From Amaurobius ferox (Eukaryota > Arthropoda > Arachnida > Araneae > Amaurobiidae), in NCBI GenBank assembly GCA_951213105.1, contig OX578138.1, forward strand, positions 66,736,037 through 66,800,036: 64,000 nt of DNA, written 5' to 3'. The translations under genes were made by a program, and so were the position numbers. Below, one piece after another: positions 36,607 to 47,516 of this stretch. Positions within the stretch are counted from its first letter, which is position 1. Each line of letters begins with the position of its first letter. The notes under the pieces were generated by a model. The model was not told the origin of the DNA. It made no database searches and was given only the letters and a program-made list of their open reading frames with translations.

Positions 36607-38395
36607 CTTATTGTTCATTTGATTCATTATAGTGTGCAATAAAACAAATATATCTATAAAAAAACATTCAAAAACCGCTGTAATATTAATTCATTAACAC
36701 AAAATTTCGTTATGCGGCATGAACACAAATATATATATATACTATTCAACTGGTCTTGAAAACTGAAAAATAACCTTCTTCTTCGGGACAAATAAGAAAC
36801 GGAATCTCACTTATTCAAGTATAAGGTCCGTAACTGCAGGCCGTAGCCACTGCATACGCAACTGAGGTAGGAGAAATGTTGGTAATGCCAAGGGAAGAAT
36901 TGAAGGTGGGAAGTCTAATGAGGCAGGAAAACGATAGGCAAGATACTACGAATGAAAGAAAGGATAACAGAAAATAAAGAATGAACAGAAAGAAAACAAG
37001 TCGGTAAGAGAAACGAGCGAACAAATCGAATGGAAACGACGAAATAGTGAGTAAATTTTCTAATATGAGACGTTTAAACAGACGTAAAAAAAATACGAAC
37101 AAGAAAAATAAGTAGAAAATACTTGAAAACGACGGCAGAACAATTTGAACAAACGAGAAAAAACTAAAATTCAAAAAGGAAGGAAGGAACAAGCTAACTT
37201 CATCAAATAAAATGGCATATAAATAACTATAATCTAGAAAAAGGAAGAAGCATAACCGAAAAATGAAGAAAGCAGATCGGAATGAAAAAAATTATACCAG
37301 GAATTTCTAAGTGGATGGGAAGAAGGCACGATTATTATTAACAAGGACACGATTATTACTATCAAGAAAATCCGATTCAAAAATAGAATTAAGTGTCAAA
37401 ATGATCTTGGATTCCCCAAAACAAAAAATAAGGATAAGAGTCCCAAGAATGGACAGCAATTGATAACATGGATACCTCGTGCTAGGAACATAGCTTTTGT
37501 GTTCCTTAATACGAAATTTAAAAGCCCTTTATAGCCGAATACGTTTTATTTAAATAAATATACAGAGAACCACACACATATGTGTCACTATGGAATGCCT
37601 AACACGTTGCCTACCCATAAAATGTTTTTGTACGCGCTCAAGAATTAGAAGACAAAACTCCAAGAAGACAAAAGGATTCCAGACATGTCTTGTGTATTTA
37701 TCATATTTATGAAGTTTAAAATTTGTTCTTCAATCATAGTGACATATGAATGAGCTGGCAATCAAATACCGGTCCAAAGCGTGAAATTCGGATTTTGTTA
37801 TTACTTTTAATAGTTCGAAAGGGGCAGACGCTTTATTAAATATTCTTGTAAACATTTATTACACGATTTCGTCCCTGACACTCTTTTAACACCGGCAGAG
37901 AAAGCGCAGCATGGATTTTATAGGGTACAGGGGTGGAGACAGCAGAGAGGAAAGCAGTTGACCCCACGGGTCATATGAAGGTGTCGAATAATTGACTGAA
38001 TAATCTCAGGAATCGTTTAAAATTATACACTTTTTCCTCTCCATATAATATATATTGTGAATGCAAAGGGAAAGTTGGAACGGAGTTCAAAATTTGATTC
38101 TCGGATTTTGACGAATCTACACGTTTCGCCAATCCTGGAATATGAATTAGCATTTTTTTCGCTAATGTAATGTTAAAACTCTGTTGGTGGGATATATCTA
38201 AAAGCACGTTGGTAGCACGATATATCTAAAATAATTTGAGAAAATTTGGTATTTCCACATAATATTGGTAATTAATTGATTTCTTAATAATTTTTCAATT
38301 TTATTAATATATTTCTGCTTGTAGATTGAGCATAACGAGTTCATAGTAACTTACTGTCTTAATATTCAGAAAGAAGTATTAGGCATGAAGGCCTA
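36607..38395. other. No gene; purine-rich strand at 36850-37330
   Basis: The + strand is strongly A/G-rich over about 36850-37330. That yields a hydrophobic Phe/Leu/Ser frame of 125 codons on the minus strand, which is a compositional artefact. No other feature was supported. Confidence 0.5.
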
Positions 38396-38397
38396 TA

Positions 38398-38399
38398 TG

Positions 38400-38430
<31 letters not shown>

Positions 38431-38452
38431 CTGTGTGTGTGTGTGTGTGTGT
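38398..38452. repeat. (TA)n-(TG)n compound microsatellite
   Basis: A TA run passes directly into a TG run at the left edge of the 38-kb copy of the dispersed family. Confidence 0.95.
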
Positions 38453-38459
38453 TGGACAA

Positions 38460-39660
38460 CATTAATTTACCTGTATTATACTTGAAACTTAAAACTTCAT
38501 CGAAAAAAATGAACTTCATTCAAATGACGGTATTGAAATATATTTTGCCTGGTTTAAACATCACTAAAATGAGATACATTCCTCGACAGTATTTTTAAAA
38601 TTATCATAATACTACAATAATTTATTATATTTGAAAACTTCATCGAAAGCAAATGAACTTTATTCAAATGACGTCATCGAAATAAAAATCGCCTGGCTCT
38701 CTCTATAAAAGCAGCATTTCATTCATAAACTTTTTTCCATTCCTTTCATTCATCACAACACTATAATAATTAATTTTATTTAAAAACTTAAAACCATGGA
38801 AGTACAAGTAATTTAACTCTATGCTTAAAACTTCATCGAATAAATCGTGTGGGTCTCTGTGTAAAATCAATGAATGTTTCATTCATATCAGCTATATTGC
38901 AGACCCCATGAGCTAAATAATTTTGCGTTAAAGAAATGCAGCAAGTCTTATACAACTCATTCTACATTTTTTGGTGTTTACATTATCCATAAGTGAAAAT
39001 TAGGCTTCGTTGTAGAAATAATCAAAGTTTGATGATCATTTAAACTCAAACATATTGTAATTGCGTTGTTTCAGTATGTAGATGCACAGAATTTAAGCAA
39101 AAATAAAGCGCTTTTAGGACGGATACAACACTAAATATGAATGAAAAAGAACTTTAAAAATAACGATTTTGACAAGATGGATGCCATATTTTATTTTGAC
39201 GTGGGTCACGTGATCTCTTCATATAATGGTCACGTGAACTCTTCATATGAAGGGTGTAATTCATTTTCTAATTTTTTTTTTTTAAAACTACTGAATATAT
39301 TTTGCTGAATTTTTTTTTATATATATTTTATGGGATAATTTGAATATTTCCTAAAACTTTCGAAGCAATTTGTGAAATCCTCTTAAAAAATGTTTGAAAA
39401 ATTAGGTCCTATAGGGTTCAATGTATTTCATTTTTTCAACCCGGGTTCAATCCAAAACTAATTGGTTGATATTATTCATTTATATTACCATAGGTCCCAC
39501 AGACCGACTGAACAACATACTAAAATTTCATTTTGATAAAGTCATTTTTACGGCATTTATCTTGCTAACGGACAGACAGACAGAATGAACAAAGTCATAA
39601 ACACTTTTCAACTATGTTGTAAAGTGTTAAAAACCGCATATCTGTATCTTTAAAATTGAG
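38460..39660 (-). mobile_element. Dispersed 1.2-kb element, copy 1
   Basis: It matches 48850-50118 over its full length in the same orientation, with only scattered differences. Landmarks are gcctggtttaaacatc, aaatgacgtcat, ctctataaaagcagcatttc, gttgtttcagtatgtagatg, catgtgat-type phrases and caacccgggttcaatccaaa. The end has an acggacagacagacagaatg tract followed by the hairpin aacacttttcaactatgttg and taaagtgttaaaaac. Orientation is set arbitrarily by reading the GTCT tract as the 5' side. No ORF survives. The terminal hairpin could suggest a Helitron or a MITE, but no diagnostic terminus was confirmed. Confidence 0.7.
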
Positions 39661-42096
39661 CGAGTTATATTTAATTGAAAATTAAACATTGTGAATGGGG
39701 GCCATATATCAAATTAGAAATGTAAATTTGTAACATATCACAAAAAAGATAAAACTGGATGATAATACATAGGATACCCAACCGTGTAGTGAGTACCGTT
39801 GCTTTATACAATCTCTGTCTGTTCTTTATCTCTGTCTATTCTTTATTTAAATGCATTTGTGATAAAAAATTTTGACACTAACGTATTTTTGTTCTAAACA
39901 ATTTCCATCGTCAATTTGTTTATGATTCCTATTTTACTGATGAAATAGCCTTTCACATGGTACGGAAAAGAGGCATAAGTCAGATATTTTCTTTTATTAT
40001 AATTCAGTTGATTTTAAAGTTACAGATATGTGGTTTTTAATGATCCTGTTGCAATAAAAATAAAAATTTCCTGATTGACCATATTTGTCTAAGGGGGTCG
40101 TTGTATAAACATTTAAAAAATGTAACTTTTTGAAATTTAATGGGAGGACTATTTCATTAACGTAGTCTTATATCCTACCTTACTTTTAATATTTTCAACT
40201 TACATTGCCCACTTATCTCCAACAGGTAAAGAATTAAAGCGTGTTTCAATCTTTTTGGGACACCCTCTATAGATGTGTCCAACTTACAAAAATATCCGAC
40301 GTGTAGATGTGCCTTTGTTAAGTTGGGGGATTTCACTGTAACTAAATTTGCATTTATAGCTATATCCACGTGTAAATCCATATGCAGATTAACAGTAGAT
40401 AACTAAGTGGTATGTAGATACCTATTATGTAGATTAATATGCATGGAGATCCATAGTAGCAGAACCTTTTTTTATCATAGGCATAGTATAAGGCATTGCA
40501 ACTGTTGGGGGCCCGTGAAGTTCTGGAGGCCTGCCTCTTCCATTCTTCCATGCTCAATGTACCTTTTTTACTGTAAGCAATTTATGGGGCGCCCTAAATT
40601 TACTTTTGCTTAGAAGCTCCGGCAAGGTTTAAGGCGTCACTGCATAGTAAATAGTTAACTTTAAAAGTTTTTATCTAACCTATTTCCAGTTAAACTATTA
40701 GAATAATCAACAGGCAAAATTCTCGTTGTCGATTTTGCTCTATTAACTTTCTGAGATCTGATCGTTCCTGGTACTACACTGGTGCCAAATACTTAGTTTA
40801 CAAAATACAATCAATGTGTATTGTTTGTGAAAACCCCATCATGGCAGATCACGAATTCATGACGAATAACACTTCGCAAGGAATTCCCCCTGAAGACAAC
40901 TGGGTTCAAAACTCACCAATCTAACCTTGTCCTACTAAGTTTTCCCACCATCGGTTGTAGATAGGGTTTAAGGCTACAGAGTCACGATGTCATCAAAGGG
41001 AGGCCGACGCTGTATAAGGTGGCTTTGTGGAGAGCTGTAGGTGTGTTGGTGCTGCCGTGTTGTGACTGAAGTGTAAATTGAAAGAGGAGTTGAGTTGTTA
41101 ATTCCCACCCACAGTTTTGGAAAAAGAAATCTGATATATGAATTGAATCTTTTGTTCCTTAGTTATAATTGGTGGATTGTTATGAAGTGATATTCCCCTG
41201 ATAGATAAACAGGTTTCATTTACCTGAGATTGGCATGTTTTTAAGAAAAACTTATCTATTAGAAGATATGCAAATGTTTCTTTCGCGCAATTTTAAAGAT
41301 AATGTAATGTATGAAAAATGAAATGGTAGATAAGTTTTTGGGTTCTTTGTTGATTTGATTAGATATTGCAGATAGCTAAAATATTGTTAAATAGCTTATA
41401 GTCGAATATCCGAAATGATTTTTGTGGTGGTTTACTTCTATCAAATTCCCCTGTGTTGACATTTTTAATCGCCATTGCATAATATTAGGCTATTACATGA
41501 TTGAATTGGAGCAAATGGGAATGAAATGTGTCCTCACTCAATCCAATTTGGTGACTAAACCGAACGATTTTTACCAAGTCTGTCCTTGGAAGCATAATAT
41601 AAACCATAATCAATTATTTAGCACCAAAAAGAAAGCATCCTCTATAAATTGAATCATTTCAAACAAAGATTGTCTAATTACTAAGAAAAAATTATGTAAC
41701 CCAGATTAATACTTTTTATAATAACTATACCCGTGGCATAAGAATCCACTCAGATATCATAGAAATAGAGTGACAATTCGAAGATGACGATTCTGAACCA
41801 GAAAAGTGCTGGATTTTTGTAGTTTATCTTATAACATGAATATACTGTATAGTTTTAGCCAGAATTTCCTTCATATATGTATTAAACATTGGCTTGGGGG
41901 ATTTTCAGACTATTAGTCTAGAATACTTTCAAACTATGGGTCTAGAGAACGTTTAGACATAATAGATCTGACAGACATTCAGACATTCATTAAGACATTC
42001 AGTTTGGAAGGTCCAGACCACACGACCAACCCTAAGGCTTACGGTAACTTAGTGTGTGGCCAAGACATTCAGATTGTCAGAACAAATGACTTTTGC
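39661..42096. other. No gene; one GGGCCC block near 40.5 kb
   Basis: AT-rich. At about 40500-40610 the phrases gggggcccgtgaagttctgg and ggggcgccctaaattt resemble the GGGCCC element ends seen at 8.9-9.7 kb. A moderately GC-rich patch at 40.86-41.06 kb has no recognisable feature. Confidence 0.4.
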
Positions 42097-42111
42097 ACAA
42101 TTGATTTGGAT

Positions 42112-42553
42112 AGCCAACAGAAAATAAGAAAAATTCCGAAATTAGTCACATTTACACTTAGCATAACTATGGCCAACGGTCGTACCGTGCTGAAAACACC
42201 GGTTCTCGTTAGATCACCGAAGTCAAGCAGCATCGGGCGCGGTTAGTACTTGGGTGGGTGACCACCTGGGAACACCGCGAGCTGTTGGCACATTTCGGGC
42301 GCGGTAGCCCGGTGGTTTGCACGTTGCCACAACTGCCGCCGTGTTCATGCGGAGTACGATCCCGTTAAACATGTGGGTCCGTAAGTCCTTCCGAGTGGTT
42401 GGTGGTAGGGGAAGGAGAGTACGGTCCCTGTGGATGCCTCCCCCACTGGGTTCCGGTCAAAATTGGATGGCACTCCCCGGCCGTCCAAACAGTTACCTTA
42501 CACCTTACACCTTTCTGGTAGGTCGTACGGTCTGGATCTCAACAACAACAACA
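42112..42553 (+). mobile_element. 5S-headed composite SINE, copy 1
   Basis: Order along the element: a 60-nt leader, a full-length 5S rRNA-like head (42172-42289), a tRNA-like promoter module with an A-box-like tagcccggtggtttgcacg (42305-42323) and a B-box-like agtacgatccc (42353-42363), a family-specific 3' domain (ggatgcctcccccactgg, cccggccgtccaaacag, ctttctggtaggtcg) and a (CAA)n tail. A perfect 15-bp target-site duplication, acaattgatttggat, flanks it at 42097-42111 and 42554-42568. It fits a non-autonomous, RNA polymerase III-transcribed retroposon of the 5S-derived (SINE3-like) type. The leader lies inside the duplication and is odd. Confidence 0.88.
42172..42289 (+). rRNA. 5S rRNA-like sequence (SINE head), 118 nt
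   Basis: Full length. The ends gccaac and gttggc pair, as in the 5S closing helix. The internal control region is intact in outline: an A-box block (aagtcaagcagcatcgggc) and a C-box block (ggtgggtgaccacctgggaa). Because it is fused to a tRNA-like segment and a repeated 3' domain and is flanked by target-site duplications, it is best read as a SINE head, not a functional ribosomal gene. No T-run terminator follows directly. Confidence 0.85.
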
Positions 42554-42568
42554 ACAATTGATTTGGAT

Positions 42569-43702
42569 GTCTTTCAGACCATTAGCAAAGATAATTTCCA
42601 GAAAACTATAGCTTAGGGAATTTCCAGAACATTTTCACAGAGAATTTCTAGGTAATTGGCTTGTGGAATTTCCAGATAATTGGCCTGGAAAATAATTTTA
42701 ATTTAAAAACATAGATCATCCCTGACACTATTTTATGTAAATTCTGTCATTATCACATCTATACAATCTTAGAGCTGAAAATAAAAGAACATTTGAATTT
42801 TTCATTTCTTACCATTCTCTCATATATCATCGAATTTCACACTTTCAAATGCTTAAGACGTATCATTGAGAAGGTATAGAGCCATCATCAGGATGAAAAC
42901 GCGCATTAATCCATGTCTATATCAATTGAGATTCCAATTAAGCTACGAGAATCTTCGAGAAAGTGATACAGTATTGGTGAAAAAATTGCATCGTCCACAT
43001 ATTTCTATCACTTTGCTGGAGTTAAAAGGAAGTATAATACCTTTCATGTGATATTTAAAATGTTTAATATTGATGAATACATTGAAAGGGAGGGTATGCA
43101 GTAATGCTCAAGCATTATTTATTTAGGAACTTCTACGTGCGAAATATTTCAAAATAATAGGAAATATGTGACATTCTTATTTAGTTGAATATTTAATATT
43201 AAACAGTTTTTTATAATTTAAAAAAAAATATTGTATTAAATTTTCGATATGACAGGAAGCAATGGCTACTCAATAAGTAAAATACACATTGCGCAATGGA
43301 TAAGGAAAGCTGCTTATATTCTTTGCTCGTATTTTCCTTATTATTAATGTCTACTGCCCCGTCATAATGGTTAGAGTGGCTAGAGGCATGATGATATTTT
43401 CATATGAGTGTCAATGACTAAAAACAGGATGCAACATTCGTGTTTGTTACGCTTTATTAATATTTAATTTGAAAATACTGAATTCTTTAGTGATGGTGTA
43501 AATTTTTTTTTAGCACCACTGTATATTTTATATCAACTCTTTGAAATAGGAAAATTAAAATAATAATAATAAGAAGAAGAAGAAGAAGAAGAAATCCATC
43601 CCCACGACGCATATATTTTGCTAATGATAGACATTCATAACCCGATAAATTATCCCAAATATCTTTCAATGCAAATCTTAGCATGCAAAGCATTCCGTAG
43701 CA
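42569..43702. other. No recognisable gene; short (AAG)n tract
   Basis: AT-rich, with an aataataagaagaagaag microsatellite at about 43560-43592. A few short frames without domain signal. Confidence 0.4.
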
Positions 43703-43894
43703 CTAAAAACAAACAGGGGCGCAAATGCAGGAGTTGCTCTCTTCGTGACCACTCGCAGCTGCCCGTGCCCGGGTGGGGGAGGGGGCGCCCACAATTACAC
43801 GGGGCGAGGTCGAGTCACGGTGTTCGACTTCCTGTTTGACGGGTCCGGCCATTAAAAAAAATAAAAATAAAAAGTTACAATAAGAAAATACCAA
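43703..43894 (-). CDS. GC-rich ORF, possible exon
   Basis: Minus-strand open frame. An internal ATG at about 43850-43852 begins MAGPVKQEVEHRDSTSPRV, continues through a Pro/Arg/Ala-rich stretch (PSPTRARAAASGHEE) and ends in a Cys-containing tail at a stop. Codon third positions in the first 40 codons are mostly G or C, in sharp contrast to flanking DNA. The VKQE and STSP phrases look like the disordered N-terminus of a regulatory protein, but I recognise no family. Kozak context is weak (T at -3). No clear acceptor or donor was found. A GC-rich repeat fragment is the alternative. Confidence 0.25.
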   Translation of the reverse strand: MVFSYCNFLFLFFLMAGPVKQEVEHRDSTSPRVIVGAPSPTRARAAASGHEESNSCICAPVCF

Positions 43895-44736
43895 GGGTGG
43901 TGATTTTACGAGCCCGTCTTTTTAAATTTTCATCCCGAGGATGAAAAGCTCCTTAAGCGCGATGAATTGCGACCGTGGCTCTCAACCTCAATTTTATTGT
44001 TGCCGACGATTTTGGTTTTTGTGAGGATAAATAGGTGTTGGCGTCGCTTTTTTTTTTCTTTCTTTTTACGTTTTTCGAGAGTTTTCTTTACTTTGGCGTT
44101 TACGCGAAAGTGAGATTCATTTGCATCGACTACAATGCCGTCAGTTTTCTGACGCGAAACTTAATATTTATTCAGTCAATTATTTATTGCTGTAAGTTTT
44201 ATAAGAACATGTGAGAATGCATAAGTTTGTGGGAATGATTGTAAAGAAGAATGTGTTAACATTCTGAGTACAGAAATAGTTTTAACGCGCATGCTTTTGC
44301 ACATAACTGCATGAGCAATGTTTTAATGTGAGGAGTACATTTTAGTTTCGGAATAGTAAAGTGGATATATTTTTATAAAAGTACAAGCACCATTTTGACT
44401 TTCCCAGAGGATGTAATTTAATTATATTCTAATTTTTCTCCGATCTCCTCGTGGCATTGCGATATCTTTTCTATATCATTTTTTCTTCTTTTACAGCGAA
44501 TACACTAATTACCACACCAATTCTTATAAGCACGAATTTTACTTATACCAGTAGATTTTTCTTTTCTTTGATTATATTACTATGGTTAAAGAGTATAATA
44601 TTCACTAGAAACACAATATAAATCCTATCAATAACGTTGTCAATTAGTTTCGGAAGCAAGAAACAGCCTGCTTGTTCAATATTTAGAAAGAGAGAGAGAG
44701 AGAGAAAGAGAGAGTAATGACGTCAACAGTATAGCA
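43895..44736. other. No recognisable gene; (GA)n before SINE copy 2
   Basis: Mixed sequence ending in an agagagagag tract (44689-44715) just 5' of the second SINE. Nothing else was identified. Confidence 0.45.
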
Positions 44737-44854
44737 GCCAACTGCCCTACCGTGCTGAAAACACCGGTTCTCGTTAGATCACCGAAGTCAAGCAACATCG
44801 GGAGCGGTTAGTACTTGGGTGGGTGACCACCTGGGAACACCGCGTGCTGCTGGC
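44737..44854 (+). rRNA. 5S rRNA-like sequence (SINE head), 118 nt
   Basis: Full-length 5S-like sequence with conserved central and 3' control elements (aagtcaagcaacatcgggag; gggtgggtgaccacctgg). Compared with copy 1 it differs at about ten positions, concentrated in the 5' region (gccaactgccctaccg versus gccaacggtcgtaccg). It forms the 5' end of the SINE. It is not considered a working ribosomal gene. Confidence 0.85.
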
Positions 44855-45123
44855 ACATTTTGGGCGCGGTAGCCCGATGGTTTGCGCGCTGGATTTGCAC
44901 GCTGCCACAACTGCCGCCGTGTTCATGCGGAGTACGATCACGTTAAAAATATGTCCGTAAGTCCTTCCGAGAGGTTGGTGGTAGGGGAAGGAGGGTACGG
45001 TCCCTGTGGATGCCTCCTCCACTGGGTTCGGGTCTAAAATTGGGTGGCACTTCCCGGCCGTCCAAACAGTTACCTTACACCTTTCTGGTAGGTCGGGCCG
45101 TCTGGGTCTCAACAACAACAACC
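44737..45123 (+). mobile_element. 5S-headed composite SINE, copy 2
   Basis: Same architecture as copy 1: 5S head (44737-44854), tRNA-like module with an A-box-like tagcccgatggtttgcgcgc (from 44870) and a B-box-like agtacgatcac (44931-44941), the 3' domain, and an aacaacaacaac tail. The target-site duplication is aacagtatagcag (44725-44737) versus aacactatagcag (45124-45136), 12 of 13 identical. Here the 5S head begins directly at the duplication, which defines the family's 5' end. It carries about 13 nt (gatttgcacgctg region) that copy 1 lacks between the boxes. Confidence 0.9.
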
Positions 45124-45136
45124 AACACTATAGCAG

Positions 45137-45539
45137 ACGCTTGTTGGTGTTTTGCTCTGTCTTCCTATCCTAAAGACGAAGGCTGTTTTTACTTCTGAAA
45201 CTGATTGATAGATTACTAATTTGATTTATTCGATTACTAACGAAAATCGTGCTTATTAACTACTTATGCAGAAGTTTAAACGATTTATTTTAATTCATTA
45301 CTATGTTTATTTTATTGAATAAAAAATTCCTTATAATTATTGCTTATCGAACGAAAACACAGTATTTTTTTTTAGTGTGTTTTCGGATCTCTAAAATACG
45401 AGTTCACACTTGGGAGGAAAAGGGATGAGCCATATGGGATGCTTGGAGCGGTTAGTATCAACTGTAATCCAGGTAAATTTAACTATCATGGGAATAAACA
45501 AAATCAGAATCTCTTACGATGTCCCCTCCCTAGTCCGGG
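45137..45539. other. No recognisable gene
   Basis: AT-rich unique sequence between SINE copy 2 and a tRNA-like block. Confidence 0.4.
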
Positions 45540-45610
45540 TATCTTAGTCTGTAGAAGGTTGATCTCGTGATTCTGGGGTCGGGAGTTTGAGTTCTTCCCA
45601 GGGTCAGATC
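45540..45610 (+). mobile_element. Degenerate tRNA-like (SINE head) sequence
   Basis: tatcttagtctgtagaagg resembles an RNA polymerase III A box, and agtttgagttc, about 45 bp downstream, matches 8 of 11 positions of the B-box consensus. Acceptor and anticodon arms do not fold convincingly, so it is not a functional tRNA gene. No tail or target-site duplication was identified. Confidence 0.3.
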
Positions 45611-46999
45611 TTTTATGATTGGAGAAAGAAAATTATGATATTTTTGCAGTAATTATATATAATTTAGTATGTATGTACTCTACACTACCGTAGAATTCTA
45701 TCAATCCGCTCCTTGAAATTCGGCGATAAATCGCAAAAAAGTGTAGGGAAGGACGCTTACTGGGGATTTTATGCCAAATTAAACAAATAGAATTCCGTTG
45801 ATACATCTTTTCAAATGCGCCGGTACATCGCAAAAGATGTAGAGGGAACAATATGCAGCGAATAGCTCGATAACTATCTTACACTATCTCTAAACACCTG
45901 CCAAATACAATAAAACAGCAATTAAATTCTCAGCTAATTCACAGAATATCGGGCATTATTCTCAAAATATTGACGTCTCTCACAATTCAATATATCTCGT
46001 ATCCCGTCAACTACTTCCCAAATGAGAGATAGCTCCTTTTATATACTCTCCGTAGAAATTTACAGAAGGAGCTCGTATCTCCAAGAATACTTGCTATTTC
46101 GAGAAAATTTTAGTGCATTCGAAAAGTCGCCAAGTGGACGATAAATAGCCAAATCTGGAAACCCTTCCCCGAGAATGCAATTGTGGTAACCCTACATTGA
46201 CGTAATAGAAATGATTGTCTGTAAAGTTGTTTTCTCCTTGGATAGAACAAGGCCTTGAATAGATGTAAAGGTCCGCTATGTATTGGGGCAACGCACAGTG
46301 AAGCTTTTTACATATTCATAACAATATGTAGAAATGCACATTTTAACATTTATACACTCCCCTTTATTGCGATCTGCCAAAAAAAAAAACAGTAAAAGAA
46401 CTGAATGAATCATTTACTAATTCAAATCGAAAGTGAGACTCAATTTTTTTTCCCCCGGAACAAATCTATTCAAATTTTTACCACTACCCCGCTTCTTTGA
46501 ATTGAGTGCATATCTCTAGACAATTTCGTCGATATTATTACTCTGAAAAATGGTGGAATTTTCTCGGGCGAAAATAGAATTTTTTGTAGAAAATAGGCTG
46601 TTTCTCTGTATCTTTTATTTAAATGATTTAGCAGCGAAAATAGATGGGGTGAGTCAATATTTAGATTTCCAATTCGAAAATAGAATTTTTTTTTTTTTTT
46701 TTTTATCTCTTGTTGCTTTCTAATGCTTTTACCAGATCACTTATTCTTTTTAGGTAACATTATATAAAAATTTATTTGTTTTTAATATATTAATCAGTTA
46801 TATAAATTAAAATTATTTTAAGAAAGTATGTTATTTAATTACTTATTTATACTGCTTTTTACATCCGTAGCCTACCCAGGTATTTTCATGAAGAATTTAA
46901 AGGACCAGAATGTTTATAAATGATAAAATTTCAGTTCATTTTTCTAAATTCAATTTTTATTTTCAAGTTAATTTTTCATTTTTAAGTTCACTTTTAGTT
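45611..46999. other. No recognisable gene; poly-T run near 46690
   Basis: AT-rich sequence. A gtcgccaagtggacgataaa-type phrase at about 46124 is faintly similar to the inverted-repeat arms. No gene. Confidence 0.4.
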
Positions 47000-47019
47000 C
47001 ATTTTTCATTTTTAAGTTT

Positions 47020-47400
47020 TTACATAGAACACTTTCCAAAAATAGTTGAAAAGTGTTTATTCATTTTGTCGATCTGTCTGTCTGTCTGTTCGCTTGCACG
47101 ATAACTGCCGTAAAAATGACTTTATCAAAATGGAATTTCAGTATGTTGTTGAGACGGTCTGTGGGGCATATGGGAATGTAAATGAATAATATCCCCCAAT
47201 TAGTTTTGGATTGAATCGGGGTTGAAAAAGTGAAATACATTGAACCCTATGGGACCTAATTTTTCAAACAATTTTTAAGCGAAGTTAAAATTCACAAATT
47301 GCTTTGATAATTTTAAGAAATGTTCAAATGATCCCATGAAATATATAAAAAAAATGTCAGCAAATTATGTTCGGTAGTTTTTAAAAAAAAATAAAAATAA
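47020..47400 (+). repeat. Partial copy of the dispersed 38/48-kb family, opposite orientation
   Basis: Contains agaacactttcc, gttgaaaagtgtttatt, gtctgtctgtctgttcg, cacgataactgccgtaaaaa, atgactttatcaaaatgg, gtatgttgttgagacggtct, gggacctaatttttcaaa and aattcacaaattgctt. This is the reverse complement of the terminal 0.4 kb of the 38.46- and 48.85-kb copies. Confidence 0.8.
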
Positions 47401-47483
47401 AAATAATTATGTCCACACTAAACGGGAACATACCTTAGAGACGACCTATGTTGAGACATCTGCATTTTTTTCATTATTATTAA

Positions 47484-47516
<33 letters not shown>

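Noticed and set aside
36815..37192. 125-codon hydrophobic frame on the minus strand
   Set aside because: Follows from a purine-rich + strand giving Phe/Leu/Ser codons; no start context, domain or repeat support.
42172..42289. Functional 5S ribosomal RNA gene
   Set aside because: It is fused to a tRNA-like segment and a shared 3' domain with a (CAA)n tail and flanked by a 15-bp duplication, so a SINE head is the better reading.
44774..45121. 115-codon minus-strand frame
   Set aside because: It is the antisense of the 5S SINE, and similar open stretches occur because of its GC-rich 3' domain.
45540..45610. Functional tRNA gene
   Set aside because: The boxes are degenerate and the acceptor and anticodon arms do not pair.
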